DNA of 64,000 bases from assembly GCA_037833965.1 (NCBI GenBank), contig AP031355.1:22965501-23029500 (forward strand), written 5' to 3'. The position numbers were made by a program, and so were the translations under genes. The stretch's first letter is position 1. The number at the start of each line of letters is the position of its first letter. Origin of the DNA: Marchantia polymorpha subsp. ruderalis (taxonomy: Eukaryota > Streptophyta > Marchantiopsida > Marchantiales > Marchantiaceae). Positions 24,351 to 38,163 of the stretch are shown piece after piece. The notes beneath the pieces are model-generated. The model did no database searches. It was not told the origin of the DNA and saw nothing but the letters and a program-made list of their open reading frames with translations.

Positions 24351-26640
24351 GGGTTCTTCTCGCCAACATTTCTTTCATTTGTCCCTTCCTGCCTGTTCTT
24401 GTTCTTGCTCGAAATCGAGCACGCCTCGCAACATTGCTACAACGTTGTGCTTGGGATTTCTTCGTTCGTGATGAGGTAGGATCCGGACAGGATTCTCGCC
24501 TTCACATGAAAATGATTTTGTGGCTTCCTAGCTTTTTCTCGAGGTCCTTCCACAACTTCGAATCGGGGAAAGCATTTCTACATGCCTGCTCTACAGAAGA
24601 TAAGTTAGCTATCGTCACTATTTGCACAAACACTTGAGGGATGTCGTCCCTTGCTGTGTTCCCTGTCTCGCCGAGGTTAAGGAGCGTGGGTTTGGTCCCT
24701 TGAACCATCTCTAATCATCTACATTCCGACATCGATCGGATCCATGCCATTGAATCAGTCACCTCTTTTCGCAACGTGTTTGATTCCTCCCTCCCAAATC
24801 GAGTCCAACTTTTCGCCGAACACAAGTGGCGCTTGCCGCGGATAGAGTCCGGTCAAACAAAGGCGGACGAGAAATTAGCTGCACCTCCCTCCGTCGATTA
24901 TCCACATTTTTCCGAGAGCTGACCGCGAGGCTGGAGGCGACGGAATGTGTAAACCGATCCAACCGATCCATGTTTCGCATCCGTGCGCGGCTCGGAATAA
25001 AAAGCATCGAGTGTCTTTTGCCTTTCCATGTGAGACGTCTTTGTCTCCAGCTCTATCCTTGTTGTGAGCCTTTGGATATTTTCTCTTGGAAGTATCCAGT
25101 TCGCTCGCAAGTTGATGCTCCAGCGCACACATTATGACATGCACTCTACATGGTCAAGCGCTTTGGAGCGACAGTGGTTCCGGCAGGATTTCCAGGTACT
25201 GGCCCGGTGGGAAAGCAGTCCGAGTACCCTCTTCTCATCAAGCTATTAGAAGACCGTCTTCGACTATGGGAATGAAAAGTCTTGCACATCGACCTCTGAG
25301 TCTCCTCTTCAAAGATCCCGAATTCGTTCGTGAATAGAGGTAACGAATCTCTTATCAATTGCTGATCTTCTCGCCCCGCAAGTTTCGACTTCCTTCAGGT
25401 CCTTGGAAGCATATGTCTACAATGTGCTGTTCATGTTTGTAAAATAAGAGCCGGATTCTTGAAGTCAAGCGCAGTTGGCTTTGACCACAAGGATCTCATG
25501 TTTACGCCAAAAATAACTCTGCCCACAGTGTTTAATCTCTTGCATGTTAGGAATCCCACGATTTCTCAGGGATCAACGAGCAGATCCTTACAAAGTGCCA
25601 GCGGGAGGGAAAGTGCAAAAGTGAACCATCTGCCTTGCCCGCTGTCAAAGACTATTTCAAGGCAGGCAAAAGGAAACATTAACCATGGATCCATCACCAC
25701 TTCCCACCAACTCGCTCGGCACTCCACATCCAAAGTTGCCGGCTTCTCTGCCGAAATTCAGATATACATCATGATATTGTCCTAAATTGTCTTGGGCTTA
25801 CGAAACTCCACATATACCCCTTAAGACACCCCCGCCCTTCACAACTTTTGGCCCTAACCAAAGCATGTCTTCTCTAGTCGCAATCCATGTGACCATTCAC
25901 TGACCTGAATTGCTCCCGATAGCTACAGAGCCTACTGCTGCTGCTGCTGCTGCTTTTTTTCCTGCCTCTACACGTGTACTCAAAGTCTACCAGTGTAGTT
26001 TCACTCGTACCTGGCGCAGCTCCACATCTCCTCTCTATTTGCCTCCATGCTCACTCCTCTATCGATACTTACTTAGCACACTGCTCTTCATGATCTCGCT
26101 CCCCATTCCCTGGTTTTCTGAACGAATTGCCATGTCTATGTGACGATGGCCGTCGAGCAACCCACCGAGGTGGACCCTTTCTATCTATCTATCTATCCGT
26201 CTATCCATCTTTCCATCTTTCCCAGCTCGGTTCACTCATGAGGTGGACCAAGCAATCTTAGTTTGTTGAATCACCTGATTCACCTCGAAAGAGATTTTGC
26301 AGCTTTGCCATACGCGCAGATCGTGAAGATGGGAGACACTACAACAGCACAAGTACACACAGTATTTTATATCATGAGTTAAGCGAGTGAGCAACTAAGG
26401 CTGGCTGGCTGGCTCCATCAGGGACTTCTGCAAGTGGGCTGGGTAGGTGAGCAGGGTCAATCCCATAGCTCACGACCCTAGCACAAGCCTTAGAAATGGA
26501 CCCCTCCCTTGTACTCCACACTCCCTGGACAGCCTGATTAATCGAGCCATCGAAACTGGCCAACTTGATCCTCATTTTCATGAATATCCTAAGGGATGGG
26601 ACATGTACATATTGAATAGTAAATTGGTTATTTGACGACT
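24351..26640. other. No gene confirmed; weak F-box/kelch-like traces on the minus strand
   Basis: On the minus strand at about 25580-25710 a frame reads PWLMFPFACLEIVFDSG followed by GRWFTF, which loosely resembles the kelch-like start of HAWAIIAN SKIRT-type F-box proteins. It breaks after some 40 codons and no F-box was found upstream. A frame at 24502-24708 minus (68 codons) looks protein-like but is unrecognised. A CTG tract lies at 25933-25953 and a TATC microsatellite at 26180-26200. Confidence 0.25.
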
Positions 26641-29600
26641 AGGTTTATATCTAAGGTGTCAAATTACAGTTCGTGATATATTTTGGACTTTGAGAGAGAG
26701 TTGTATAACATATACAAAAGAATGATGCGCTTTATGTATATAGTTTCAATCCAAGGATTTTATATGACATTACTGGATCGTATTTGAATAATATGCCATA
26801 TGTAGATTTTGTTCATATTCTAGTGTTATATCTCATGTGAAAATTGATTTACTTGTAGATCCTTCAAACTCCTTCACCGACGTCTTTCAACAATATTCTT
26901 ATTAAGTTTGACATCCTTGATAGAAGCATCACGAGACTTTACAGTATATTGTTGAACCAAGGAACTTCAAAGCTTTTTGTAAATAGAAGAAACTCCCATT
27001 CTAGCAGTTTTGGTTAGTTCTTTTTTTTCTATGCCTCTTTTTTTACTTGCCAATTTGTGATTGCATGTGAATCCATTCCTGAATGTATGCAAGGGCATTA
27101 CAATCTCGATGATTTACTTAGCTAATTATATTATAATATATATTTTGGTATAAAATAATTATACCATCCAAAAGAAGTTCAATCAGTCAGGTAATGAAAT
27201 GTAAAAAAAATGGAAATGAAATTCCATTTTTTTTCCTTAGCCCACCAATTGAATTAGAATTTCCATACATTATATTGAACCTTTAGTTTCAGAAATCTCT
27301 ACATTCTCTGTTCGTTGATATTGCCATTGCTCGTATCCTAGTGTTCCTCTATGTTTCTTGCTCCTGCCTATTAACTATAGGGCTCGTACAGATTACTGTT
27401 CTCACATTCATGCATACTCTTGGATCCTAGTTTGACCATGTATTATGGTTTTATAAATCAAGTCCAATACTGTTTCAGAATTATCATGTTTGATTGATTT
27501 CTTCGTATTTTATTATTTGGATGCGAGCTAAACGTAATAGATAAATCTATGATCTACTTTTTAGTTGGAAGTCGGAAAATATCTAACTATGGCATGTTTG
27601 TATAGATACATTACATGGAATGTAAGTGCCATTATGTTTAACACTGAAGAAAAATCCACAGTTGGATCGAAAATATTACGTTACTAATGTATGTTTATCA
27701 ATATTACACGGTGAAATAATTTAAGACACAGATTATCAATCAAAGAGGATCAAGAATTATCTATATTGGATCGTGAATATCAAGTTACTATTGCAGACAT
27801 GATGTTTAGCAATCTTACACGTGATATAGTTTCTATAGTCATTAATTATCAATCAGAGAGGTTCAAACAATTTCTAATTGGATCGAGAATTTCAAGTTAC
27901 TATTGCCAACATGACGTTTACCAATCTTAAACATGAAATATTTTAGAGACATTGATTCTCAATCAATTGAAATGTGTGATAATTATATGGTATTAATTTA
28001 TATCAACAAGCATGAGAAAATGCTTAGACTTTGTTTTACCAATCATCTTAGCCTCGAACTTATAAGAAATTACTCATGTCAACATCTACATTTTGTGTGA
28101 TATTACATTTCGTCAAAATAGTTGGCACTCAATTTTGAACTCGGAGTCTTCATCTTACTATGCAGTCTATTTGGAATTGATCGTAAAAACCACTAGGTTA
28201 TGAGATTCATACAAGAAAAAGCGCGTTGAACGATGTTAGTTTTGGAAAATTTTCATGTTATTTCAAATTAAGTAATAAAAGTACCATGTAAATTATGAAA
28301 TATGACGTAATTTTGATTTTGTATATAAAATGACTCCCAATGGATGTCAAGTATGATAAACTTAATGTATAAAAAACATTGTGTGAAGTAAGTAGATGAA
28401 TCTACAAGAATGAATGAAAAATAATCTATCATATGTTGCATCTTCATTACAATCATCTCGTCTCATTGATATTACAGTATTATTTTTTTTAATCAAAAAA
28501 ATTTCAAGCATTACATACTAATCCAATAATGAATAAGATGTTTGTATGATTCATATATTATTGTGTACTTGGAGGTAAACAACAATGTCAAAGAGTCTTG
28601 AATTGTTCATCTAAACTTGCATCTATTTTTTGTAAAGTCAAAAAAATTTATAATGAATATGTAGTGATCATTACTTCCACTTTGATGAATACACATTCTT
28701 AGTTTTAAAAAATAGAAACTGATTATGGATCCCAGTTGGACAATCAAATCAAAGTCATGTTTATACTGATCTAAATGGTGTGAGATCTGAAAAGATTTAA
28801 AAAATTGAACATGGACTTGGCCTACAATCAATCAATCCTAATTTGGACACTTTTTTTTCCATCATTTTCTGTCATATATATAACTATTACCACTTTATAT
28901 ACAGACACACAATTTTGATTTCAAAAATGATCTCGTAGTTATTTAAATCAATTTTATCATACATATATATACAATAAACATATACAAAAAAATGTATTTT
29001 CATAAATAATTTTGAGATGAAAAATTTGCAACCTTTTTGACCTCATAGAAGTAATCACAACATTGTAAATTACTCAAGGATCCCTGCACCACGTCCGTAC
29101 CGTACTGTTGCCTGATGTTTATATCATGTTGGGTCCCAAAAAGAAGTACCAAAAAAATAATATTTTCAGACTCTTTCTCTCATATATATAACCAAAAATA
29201 TTTCTTCTTTTTAAAAAATATATTTTTCAAGTCTCATTTCTCTAAAAGATCTATTTCAATAGAAATATTCATGATTTTTCGTACCCAAAAAAAATTCATC
29301 CCAAATCTCCAGCATATCATTTGATTTTTGTGTCATCTTTTATTTTTCAAAGAAATGAAGTATCAGCAGTTTAACGTGAGTAAAAAATATGATTTTTCGA
29401 TTCATGAAAATTCATGAACCTTTAATTGCTTTTTCCCCTTTACAAATCAGATATTTTTATCAAAATTTTGATTAATTAAAAAAACTTTTTACACTACACG
29501 CAATTTATTTGATTTAAAGTCCAAGATAAAAAATTAATATATTGTTTCAATTTTTTTTAGATTCAAAAAAATTATCTGATTCTTTGACTATTATAAAATG

Positions 29601-30400
29601 ATTTTTTTGGCCAGCTTTATTCGTCAGAAATAATAATTAAGAAGCATTTTTATAATTAAATCATAATAATAACAGAAATACTAATTTATTTCTATGTTCG
29701 GATTCTTTAGACATATTAAGATTCTTAATAATAAAAATAATATTACATCAAATATTCAAGATTTTAAAATTCATGATTACTTTGTTGATTTTACAATTGT
29801 TATATCTTTTTAATAGAAGAAGTATTACACTTTTGATTGATATTGATTCGTTGAAATCAAAATAATGTTGATAATAAGTATCAAATGGTGATGAATAAAA
29901 AAATTAATACTGAGATTTTTTTCATGATACATTTATTCTAAGGTAGATTTTGTTCAAAAATAAGGATAATGAAATGCTATTTGAATAGAAATAAAACTTC
30001 TTGATGAACAAATTTCTTGAAACTTTAAATTTCATTATTTTTACCAATAATTAATGGTGCAAATCAAAGCTTTATAAATTATCAATGATTTTTTAAAGCA
30101 GAAAAAACAGAAGATTTTGATTAGTACATGTAACTCACTTATGAGGCATATAAGTATAATAATATTCATAGTCATAATAAGGATCCCTAATCTTATGATA
30201 TTTTAAAGATTATTGTGTTCATACCATTATTAATATGTTATCTTTTATCAGTTTGAATCAAATTAATTGATGGATTTTTTTTAAATGATAACAGTATTAA
30301 CATTAACGTGAATTTCTTCACAAGGTGTTCTTTCTTAATTAAATGTATATTCTTTGAATAGGATTATCGATTCGATATATCAACTTCGAGTGAACATTAA
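26640..30400. other. AT-rich, CG-poor block
   Basis: Strongly AT-rich with no coding signal apart from chance frames. It holds the three-copy tandem repeat at 27662-27965. Probable graveyard of decayed elements. Confidence 0.65.
27662..27965. repeat. Three-copy tandem repeat of about 104-112 bp
   Basis: Units start TTGGATCG at 27662, 27766 and 27878. They share AA(G)TTACTA, ATGTTTA-CAAT-TTACAC and GA--ATTATCAATCA-AGAGG blocks. They lie in an AT-rich block. Units 2 and 3 are more alike than either is to unit 1. No coding capacity. Confidence 0.75.
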
Positions 30401-33224
30401 CTTTCATGTTGTCAAATCGTTCCTTCATAAGATGTACCTTTATAGAGGAAATAAAAACGACTTTACAAAACTAGAGGTGATATTTTGATAATATCGTTGA
30501 ACGGTTTTGTGATCTCCAATAGAATCCCAGACTCCCATTCCTCTGAGACCTGACTCCCATATCGCAAATCTCAACTTCTGAAATATCTCAAAGTCATCTT
30601 CCATCTTAATTCTAGATGGGTATAATTCAGAGTTAGAGAACCATTTATCTTTGTTCCAAATTCGTGGATTCCGTTTGAACGACTCCCAGCTTGCGTAACT
30701 CAATCTTCTAAAGTTTCATCTTCATTATCCGAAGAGTCTGAGCGATGGAATTCTTTTACTCGGATCCAAATCTTTTCCTGAGTCCAGGATAGAACGTCAT
30801 CGCTCAAAAGTAATTAATCTCCCATCACTCTCATCTCACCAGCACCCGCAATAGAAGGCAACATAATGTCAAACCAGCTCGATCAGAAACCGTGCACCGG
30901 GTTCGTTCAACTCATCAGGACGAGGCCATAATAAAATAATAATATCAGGACCATGATTTTACTTTCCTCGCCACCAAGAAAGAAATCTTTCAAACCGTCA
31001 AAGCGGTCCGAGCAAGTCCTAATGCGAGACGAGGTGTCCGAGAAAATCCATTCCTGGCATTTGCCTCGGCCTCGAGTATTGGGCGAAATATTCCGGGCTC
31101 TCGAGCAGAACCTATAAACAAGCTTCTGACGGTAACTGGACTGGGTGAAGCGAAGATTGCCGTCGAGTTTGACGAGCCGTAATACGCCGGGCTACCGTAT
31201 TAGCCGGGTACTCGGCATGGGTCCCTCGGGCGGGGCGGGGCGGGGCAAACAGGCGCACAAGCAAGCGCAGTGAAGAATCACTCCGAGAGAATGATTGGAG
31301 GAATTCAAATACGAATTTACGTAAGGGGGGCAAGAAGTTAGAGCCGCGCATGTTTGAATTTACGTAAGCGCAAGCGCCGAGGGGAAGGGGAATTCGGTTT
31401 TGGGGGTTCGTGCTCGACGCCGGAGCCATACCGAGATTCGAACGTGCGGCACGCAAGCTCAAGGGGGCTCGAGAAGGGGAGGGGGGATGGGAATGGGGAA
31501 ATGGGGGAATGGGGGCGGAAGTAGGTGAGTGGGGAGTGGATTTCACATGGTCGTGGATGGAGCTGCGACGATTAGGTGTCCTGTGTCATGTGCTTTCGAT
31601 CTATCGGTGTGAGACTTTCGAGAATGGTGCATGAAGGCGAGGGAGGGAGGGAGGGAGGGAGGGCGAGGCAAGGCAAGTGCGGGGTCGGATGAGCTCGATC
31701 GATGTTGTGTGAGTTTCAAGGTATCAAAATATTCGGTAAGCCCGAGGGAGATCAAGTGGGCAGCAGACCGAGCCATGCGAGGAAGCTGGAGCGTGAGAGC
31801 GCATGCGTGCGTGCATTCCATTCTTTCCACCAACCAACATTGCGCACTAGCCTGACCTGTTTTGGAACGTCGCTACCTGATTCACTTGGTCTCTTTTTCT
31901 AGAATGGGGCGATGTCTTCCGTTTTTTGGGGCCTGGGGATTGTTTGTTCGAAATGCGTGGCTATTTCTGGGCGTGAGTTGAAGTGTGTACACTATGCCTT
32001 GCATCACATGGGCTTCCGATAAACCATGTGCAATGTGAACTTCGAGAGGGCTGAACCTACGTTGATGTACTGCACCACTCGAGTCATTCTTCCGTCCTAG
32101 ACACATTCCTTCGGATCTTGACATTTTGCTTCCTTCGAAACCCCGCAGCAAAAGATCTCTACCAGTTTTAGGGCTATTTGCGGAAGTGTAGTTGGTTGGT
32201 TAGTTTGCCCGAACCCCTACCTTCCTCTCTCGCTCGCTCCCTCCCTCCCTTGCTCCTATCACATGGCTCCGGACTTGTGATAATGAAGTCCAGCATAATC
32301 ACCAGTAGCATGTGCTTGAGTAAGTCTCGCAAGTTCTGCATGAGACTCGAAAAGGTGGAGATTCTTGCATACATCGCACCTCAGACTTGGCCTGCTGCTT
32401 TTCAGGTTCTTGTTAGCATGACGAATGCATGCCATTGACAGTTGGTTCATTCCTCCAATCGCTACTAAACAGGGTGCTTATAAGCAATCCACTTGAGTGG
32501 ACGCTGCTAAGACTTTCAGGATTGCGAACTAGAAGCTATTAACGTAAGTGCATGTTTCACACCTTCGTTACTTTTAGTCTCGCGAGGAATCATTCTTCTC
32601 CGATCTCCTAGCAGACCATGTGATACCGCAAAATGTCTTCGCTCGATGCACTTGGACTCCGTTCATCCTCTCTACGACGAAGAGCGGTTCATCCAGCGTG
32701 AATGAAACCAACTCCCTGGCTGGACTACTCGGATCATTTTGCTAACTCCTGAAGTGTTCAAGGATTCCCGACCTTGGTCAGGAGAAAATAACTGCAAGAC
32801 CTGCTTTAACCCGCATAACCGTGAGTGCAAGCGCGGTTGCAAACCTAATTCGAGCCCTCGGCATGTGCATCTTCGGGTAAAGATTTCATTTGGTCGATTT
32901 CAGAGTGAATGTTGATAGGTAACTGGGAGCCTCAAGGAACATGCTTGCGGGTATTATGCTACCACCGAAGTCATGAATTGCTAATGATCTCATTGTGAAC
33001 AACGACATGAGAGCATTCTTGTCCAAAACCTCAAGTCGAGGAATCTGTTGAAAAGCAATAGAGAAGCTATACGTTTAGAATCTTTCGTCGTCGCCGCTAT
33101 TTGCGTAGGGGAAGGGATGCGTTTCGTCTAGCACACATGGGCTTATGTCGATCGAGCCGTTCAAAAAACGGTGCGCTTTTGGGTTTCGAGAAATGTGCAT
33201 GTGTTCCGTTTCCGTTGCTAGATG
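30401..33224. other. More GC-rich stretch, no gene recognised
   Basis: Rises from AT-rich to GC-rich by 31 kb. GAATTTACGTAAG occurs twice (about 31312 and 31355). A GGGA tandem lies at 31643-31665 and a GGCGA/GGCAA run follows it. Frames at 31112-31546 (144 codons, minus) and 31543-31833 overlap low-complexity DNA and have no domain. Confidence 0.4.
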
Positions 33225-34190
33225 CCTTTTGAGGGCTCCATCATACACATTACAAAATGCACCGCATTCTCTGGAGTTGACATATTGCACTAGTGTTCGT
33301 TGCAACCAATAGACAAAGGGGGTTAGGCTGTCCCATCCGGAGAAGATTGAAAATGCTGAGGCGCGGTCATCATCTCGGTCCAAAAGAGGCAGAAGTGGTT
33401 TTCGTGTTTAATTCACTCTCCTTGTGGACGGCTTTTCAGGTACAGTTTCACCATAAATGTTCCATTTTCGCAAAGTGCTCCGTCTTCTCTGGAGTTGACA
33501 TATCCGACTAACTATATGTTGGCGGCTTCGACAGCCAATAAGGTCAGGTCATCCCATCTCCACTCAAATTCCCTAGGCCTCCTTCTACCGTAATCCTAAC
33601 ATGCTGTACCAGGTGACTCGAGCTTCTAGATCTCTTTTGAGGCATCATCATACATCCTTACAACAAAGCGCTGCGTCTTCTGTGGAGTTGACATACCCAA
33701 CGATGTTCGCCGTCGTCATAACCAATAAGGTCAAGGCTGCCCATCCCTCGTTGTGAGTGCCGAAAGCTATTTTCCACCTTCTTCCTTCATCCGGTGCGAG
33801 GTTTTTCTGGATGTCTTCTGAGCTCTCATCATTCTCACTTTCTCTCTCTCCTCTCTTCCTTAGAGTTGGCATGCCAATAGCGTTTGCCGTCCTCGGAGCC
33901 AATAGGATCGGATCGAACCCTTTGGTCCAATCCGTCATCCGGAATCGCAAAGACTTGCCAGCAGCTTAAATCTTCCTTGCATAGCGCACCTATTCTGAAT
34001 CAATTTCTAGATGTCTTTCTTCGTTTGGGTATGATGGGCTCTTTTTGAGGTGTTCATCATCCAGTACGTAGCCTTTGAGTGCACTCTGCACTGCACCGTC
34101 CTTTGGGAGTTCATACTCCTTTCGACTTTTTACCTTGCGATTACCAATCAGATCCAGCCGCCCCGTCCTTGGGAGAATGGTTTCGTGAAG
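33225..34190. repeat. Degenerate tandem array, five units of about 180-245 bp
   Basis: Each unit has a CTTTTGAGG-CATCATCATACA part, then GGAGTTGACATA, then AACCAATAAGGTCAGG followed by CCCATC. The GGAGTTGACATA landmark lies at 33273, 33491, 33683, 33862 (diverged) and 34106 (diverged). Divergence grows to the right, where the array stops abruptly at the AT-rich block. On the minus strand some units read YVNSRECGAFCNVYDG and YVNSTEDAALC, so a duplicated coding exon is possible, but frames are broken and no family was recognised. Confidence 0.7.
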
Positions 34191-37100
34191 TTTGATAATT
34201 GATGAATGTACTATAGTGATTGCAGAAAATACACTACAATATTCACAAATCAAATCCAAAATTCGTCTTGTACATCAAAAAAGTTAAACATAATGCGGAA
34301 TTTTCTTTTATTTTACTTGATTTTTTCAAATATAAAACGTCATGAGACTAGAAGTGATTTTCTTTTCCTTATTATGACTCTTAAAATTTACAGATTTATA
34401 CAATGATCGAATTATATGTACGTAGAAATGTCATCGTATCATCAATCGAAATCTCAATTAAGCTTTGCAACTTTTAAAATTCAGAAAAAATTAAAATGTT
34501 TAGAAATTTAGAAATAAATTCATATAAATCTTAAATAATCATTAATGTAGATTCATTAATGAGATCATCGAAGCCTTAGATAAAGATCTCCGTCACTATG
34601 AACATATCAAAGTAACTTTTTGAAAATGTGTGGGCATAAAAATATCCTATGATGTCTCTCTAAAACACAAAACTCTAAGTCAGATAATAGATAACAACCT
34701 CCTATAGCCAAGATGGTCAAATATCTATTATCCTAGATTAAATTCTCATTAAATAAAATTTCCACTAACCATATTGTAGTCTACCTTATATAAAAATTAA
34801 TGGTTGTGTACTCTTAATATAATTTGTTCAATTATTGTTAATTCAAACAGTTTTATTCTAGATGATCACTTAAGATTTTTTTAGGCTTACATTTTTTAAA
34901 AAAATCTAGCTTTTTAAGGATGAATTTGATGCTAGATAAACAATGTTTAACTTCATTAAACATTACAATGTGCATAAATCTAAGAATTTTAGTTATACAG
35001 GCTAAATCAATTTTCGTATAAATAAAATTGTTTGATACTGAAAATAGTAGGAAAGGGCATTTTTTAAATGTGTGATAAAATTGAATACTATCAATAATTC
35101 ATGCGTTAGCAATAATCTTAGATAAATTCCATATATTATAGTTTTGGCTTGATAATCCATCATCATGCAAGTTATCAAAAAATTTATTGATAGATAATGA
35201 TATACGTCTCATTTCAAAACTCTTATCATACTAATAATCTGTGAATATGATCCTTGAGTCATATTTATTGCTGTTAAGATAAAGATATAAAAAATATTAC
35301 GTCATCAGTCAACAAAACATATACCACTTCATTATTAATGATTTTCTACCTATTATGATAAAACAATAATTGATAAGAAACATGTAATGAGATTAGGAGA
35401 TTGAGTATTTTTTTCATCACTTATTTAATTTACAAAATTTTGAAATTCAATCAGTAGATCACCAAAAGCATCAATATGTAATATCTAAAAAAAAATCTAA
35501 AAAATTATGAAATTCAAGTAGGCTTTTGACATGTTTGAATTTTTTTTGAGATGAAAACCCAACTTGAAAGCATCAAACAACAGATTAGATTTTTCACATT
35601 CCATTTGATTCAAAATTAAGATCATAGATATAGTAAAATTATATTAGAGGTTTTGTACTCAACATTTTTCAAAACATTATTGAAAGTGAAGGATTTAGAA
35701 ATAAACATATTATTCAAAATTGTAGCTTTTATCTTACTTCTAACTTGATCTTTCAAAGCAAATAATCAACACGTATTATTTATTTGATTAAGTCAAATTC
35801 ATGAATTGAGATAGCGAATATCAAAATTAGTTAAATTAAAAGACTCATCTTTCGCAATGTATGTTCAAACATATTTTCATCATGAAGACCATATTTATTA
35901 TTAAATGTATTTCTTTATGCGCTCATGCATTTTCCAAAAGATTTCAATTGAAATACTGCAATTATATAAGAATACAAGACACTTAAAATAAATGTTAGTT
36001 GTGTTTGTTTCATTTTAACGCTTCAAAATCTTCACAACATCATCAAATACAACTAAATCAAATCTAATTTTAACTTTTTAAATGCTTACAACGTGAATTC
36101 CAATTGCAATTCACTCTTAAAGATACCTAAGAACTTTTGAAATACTCTTTTTTCAATGCTAATATGCTCTTTCAAAAGTCATTTTATAATGGTTTGAGAG
36201 TTGTATCTATGTAATACTTTCAAAGCAAAGCTTGTCTGTGTCATACAATTGCAAACAATATTTTTTTTCCATAAATTTCAGTTCATCTTTTGTTTAAAAT
36301 AAAATTAATTCTAACAAACATTAGTGACAACATATAATATTATTTGCTTAAATTTGATGAGCTGTAGAAGAATGTGTAAACACAATAACTTCAATTGAGG
36401 AAGAGAAGCGTTTGCCAATGGAATATGAAAAGTATTTAAAAATACAAACAAAACTCAAATGATTAATCAACCAATGAAAAAAACATGCAAGTTACATTCA
36501 TTTCAAAAAACCATTACATTTTACATTGAAATTTGCAATGCAATTGCATTGCAAATTTCATTGAATCAGAATTCTTTTTTACTATTTGCATTGAACAAAT
36601 AATAATAATAAAGTAGCTGTAAGTTTTCACACTTTGGTTGAATTCTTTTAAAAGTTGATTAATAAGGGTTTTTTAAGATAAATGTGTAATCTTAAAACAC
36701 CTAAAACATCAAATCGCGTACATCAATAACATGATAATTTTTTAATACAATTCACAAATTTAATTAATCTTGAGATTTTATGCTGAACTTGAATGTTATT
36801 ATCATGAGATGCAAAGTAATTTCACAACCTTGTTTCTTGTTGCTCATTTATATCTCAATAAAATAAATAAGAAGATGTTGATTATGGATGAATATGTCAA
36901 TCAAAATCTATTTAGAGGTTTTGCAATAGTTGATTTGAAGCACAAAGGTATAGAATTCTTGTAGAAAGCAAATAAGCAACAAAAACTTATAGATTACTCT
37001 TTCTTTGAAGTATGACTCTATAGTAGTGTCAAAATGTGGAAAATTTTCAATTCAATAAAAACCTATTTAGCCAAGATGCAAGCTTTAATAGCAATAGTTT

Positions 37101-37896
37101 TGTAGAATTTAAATATCAAATATCGTACAACTTAAACATCTAAACACATCACATAGCATGAAGATGAAAAAATATAAATTTCTCTATAGCAATAATAAAA
37201 ATATATGAAATCATCATTAAATGATTAGAAAAGTGAATGTTTTTATATAAGAAAATCGAATCAAGGTAGTACTTCACAATTTGACAAAAAATTGAAACCA
37301 ATTTTTTGACTAAATTTCAAAAATATAATATATATTTATGTAATTATATTAGGAAAAAATACTTATATTTAAATGAATAAAAACTTCAAGATTCAAAATG
37401 CATGAAAAATCATATTAATTTTTGATAATATATTTAAAAAAATAGGTACAAAATAAGAAATGTCAATTTCATAAAAAATTTTATTTAAATCATCAAAAAT
37501 AGCTTTAATGATTTATATTTCTCCTAAATAAATTTTAATTTCAAACACGGCTTATTTGAAAAAAAAATTCAAGTATCAAGAAAACTTTAAATAATGAGAG
37601 ATTTACTTCAAGACTGACTTTTAAATCTTAATTTTTGTATGTTATAATTTTGATTTATTAATATTTATTATCTACCCGACATAATATTTGAATTTTAGTT
37701 AAGTTTTCACAATAGAAGTTATTGAGCAACTTCAAACAAAAGAGATATTTTGGATCTATAAACAAGCATCTTTATCAACCAACATGATATTAAAGTTTGA
37801 TGAAACAACTATAATTGAACAATTGAAATAATAATTTTTTATATAAAAAATAAGAAACTATATTGAAGTATTGAATGCATAAGACTTCAACACATT
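34190..37896. other. AT-rich, CG-poor block
   Basis: Begins abruptly after the tandem array. No coding signal. Contains the 34 bp palindrome at 36527-36560. The transposase relic lies at its right end. Confidence 0.65.
36527..36560. repeat. 34 bp perfect palindrome
   Basis: TGAAATTTGCAATGCAA (36527-36543) is followed directly by its exact complement (36544-36560), with no loop. It lies in an AT-rich block with no nearby gene. It could extrude as a cruciform. It may be the centre of a small foldback element, but no longer imperfect arms are evident. Confidence 0.85.
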
Positions 37897-38163
37897 GTAT
37901 CTTTCATTTAGCATCAAGAAGGTGTAACTTGGAACAAGTCAAGAGAACAATCCAGTTTCTTTCATATTGTACACGCAAGCTGGATCATACTTGTCGATAA
38001 TTGCACATAAGTCACGCAGTCTTTCGCTTTTATCTTGCTCCAAACTTTTGACGTATCTTCATTTGGCATCAAGACGGTGTAAGTTGGAACAAGTCAAAAG
38101 AACAATCTAGTTTCGTCCATATTGTACACGTAAGCTGGATCATATTGGTCGATAATTGCACAT
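37897..38163 (-). repeat. Internal direct duplication of about 110 bp in the transposase relic
   Basis: Copies at 37897-38008 and 38053-38163 start GTATCTTTCATTTAGCATC and GTATCTTCATTTGGCATC and end TTGCACATA and TTGCACATG. They differ at scattered positions. Each encodes the same transposase segment on the minus strand. The 44 bp between them also codes for an upstream piece of the same segment, so the duplicated unit is nearer 155 bp. Confidence 0.8.

Noticed and set aside
27662..27965. CRISPR-like array
   Set aside because: The units are directly adjacent, diverged, about 110 bp long and without unique spacers; the sequence is eukaryotic.
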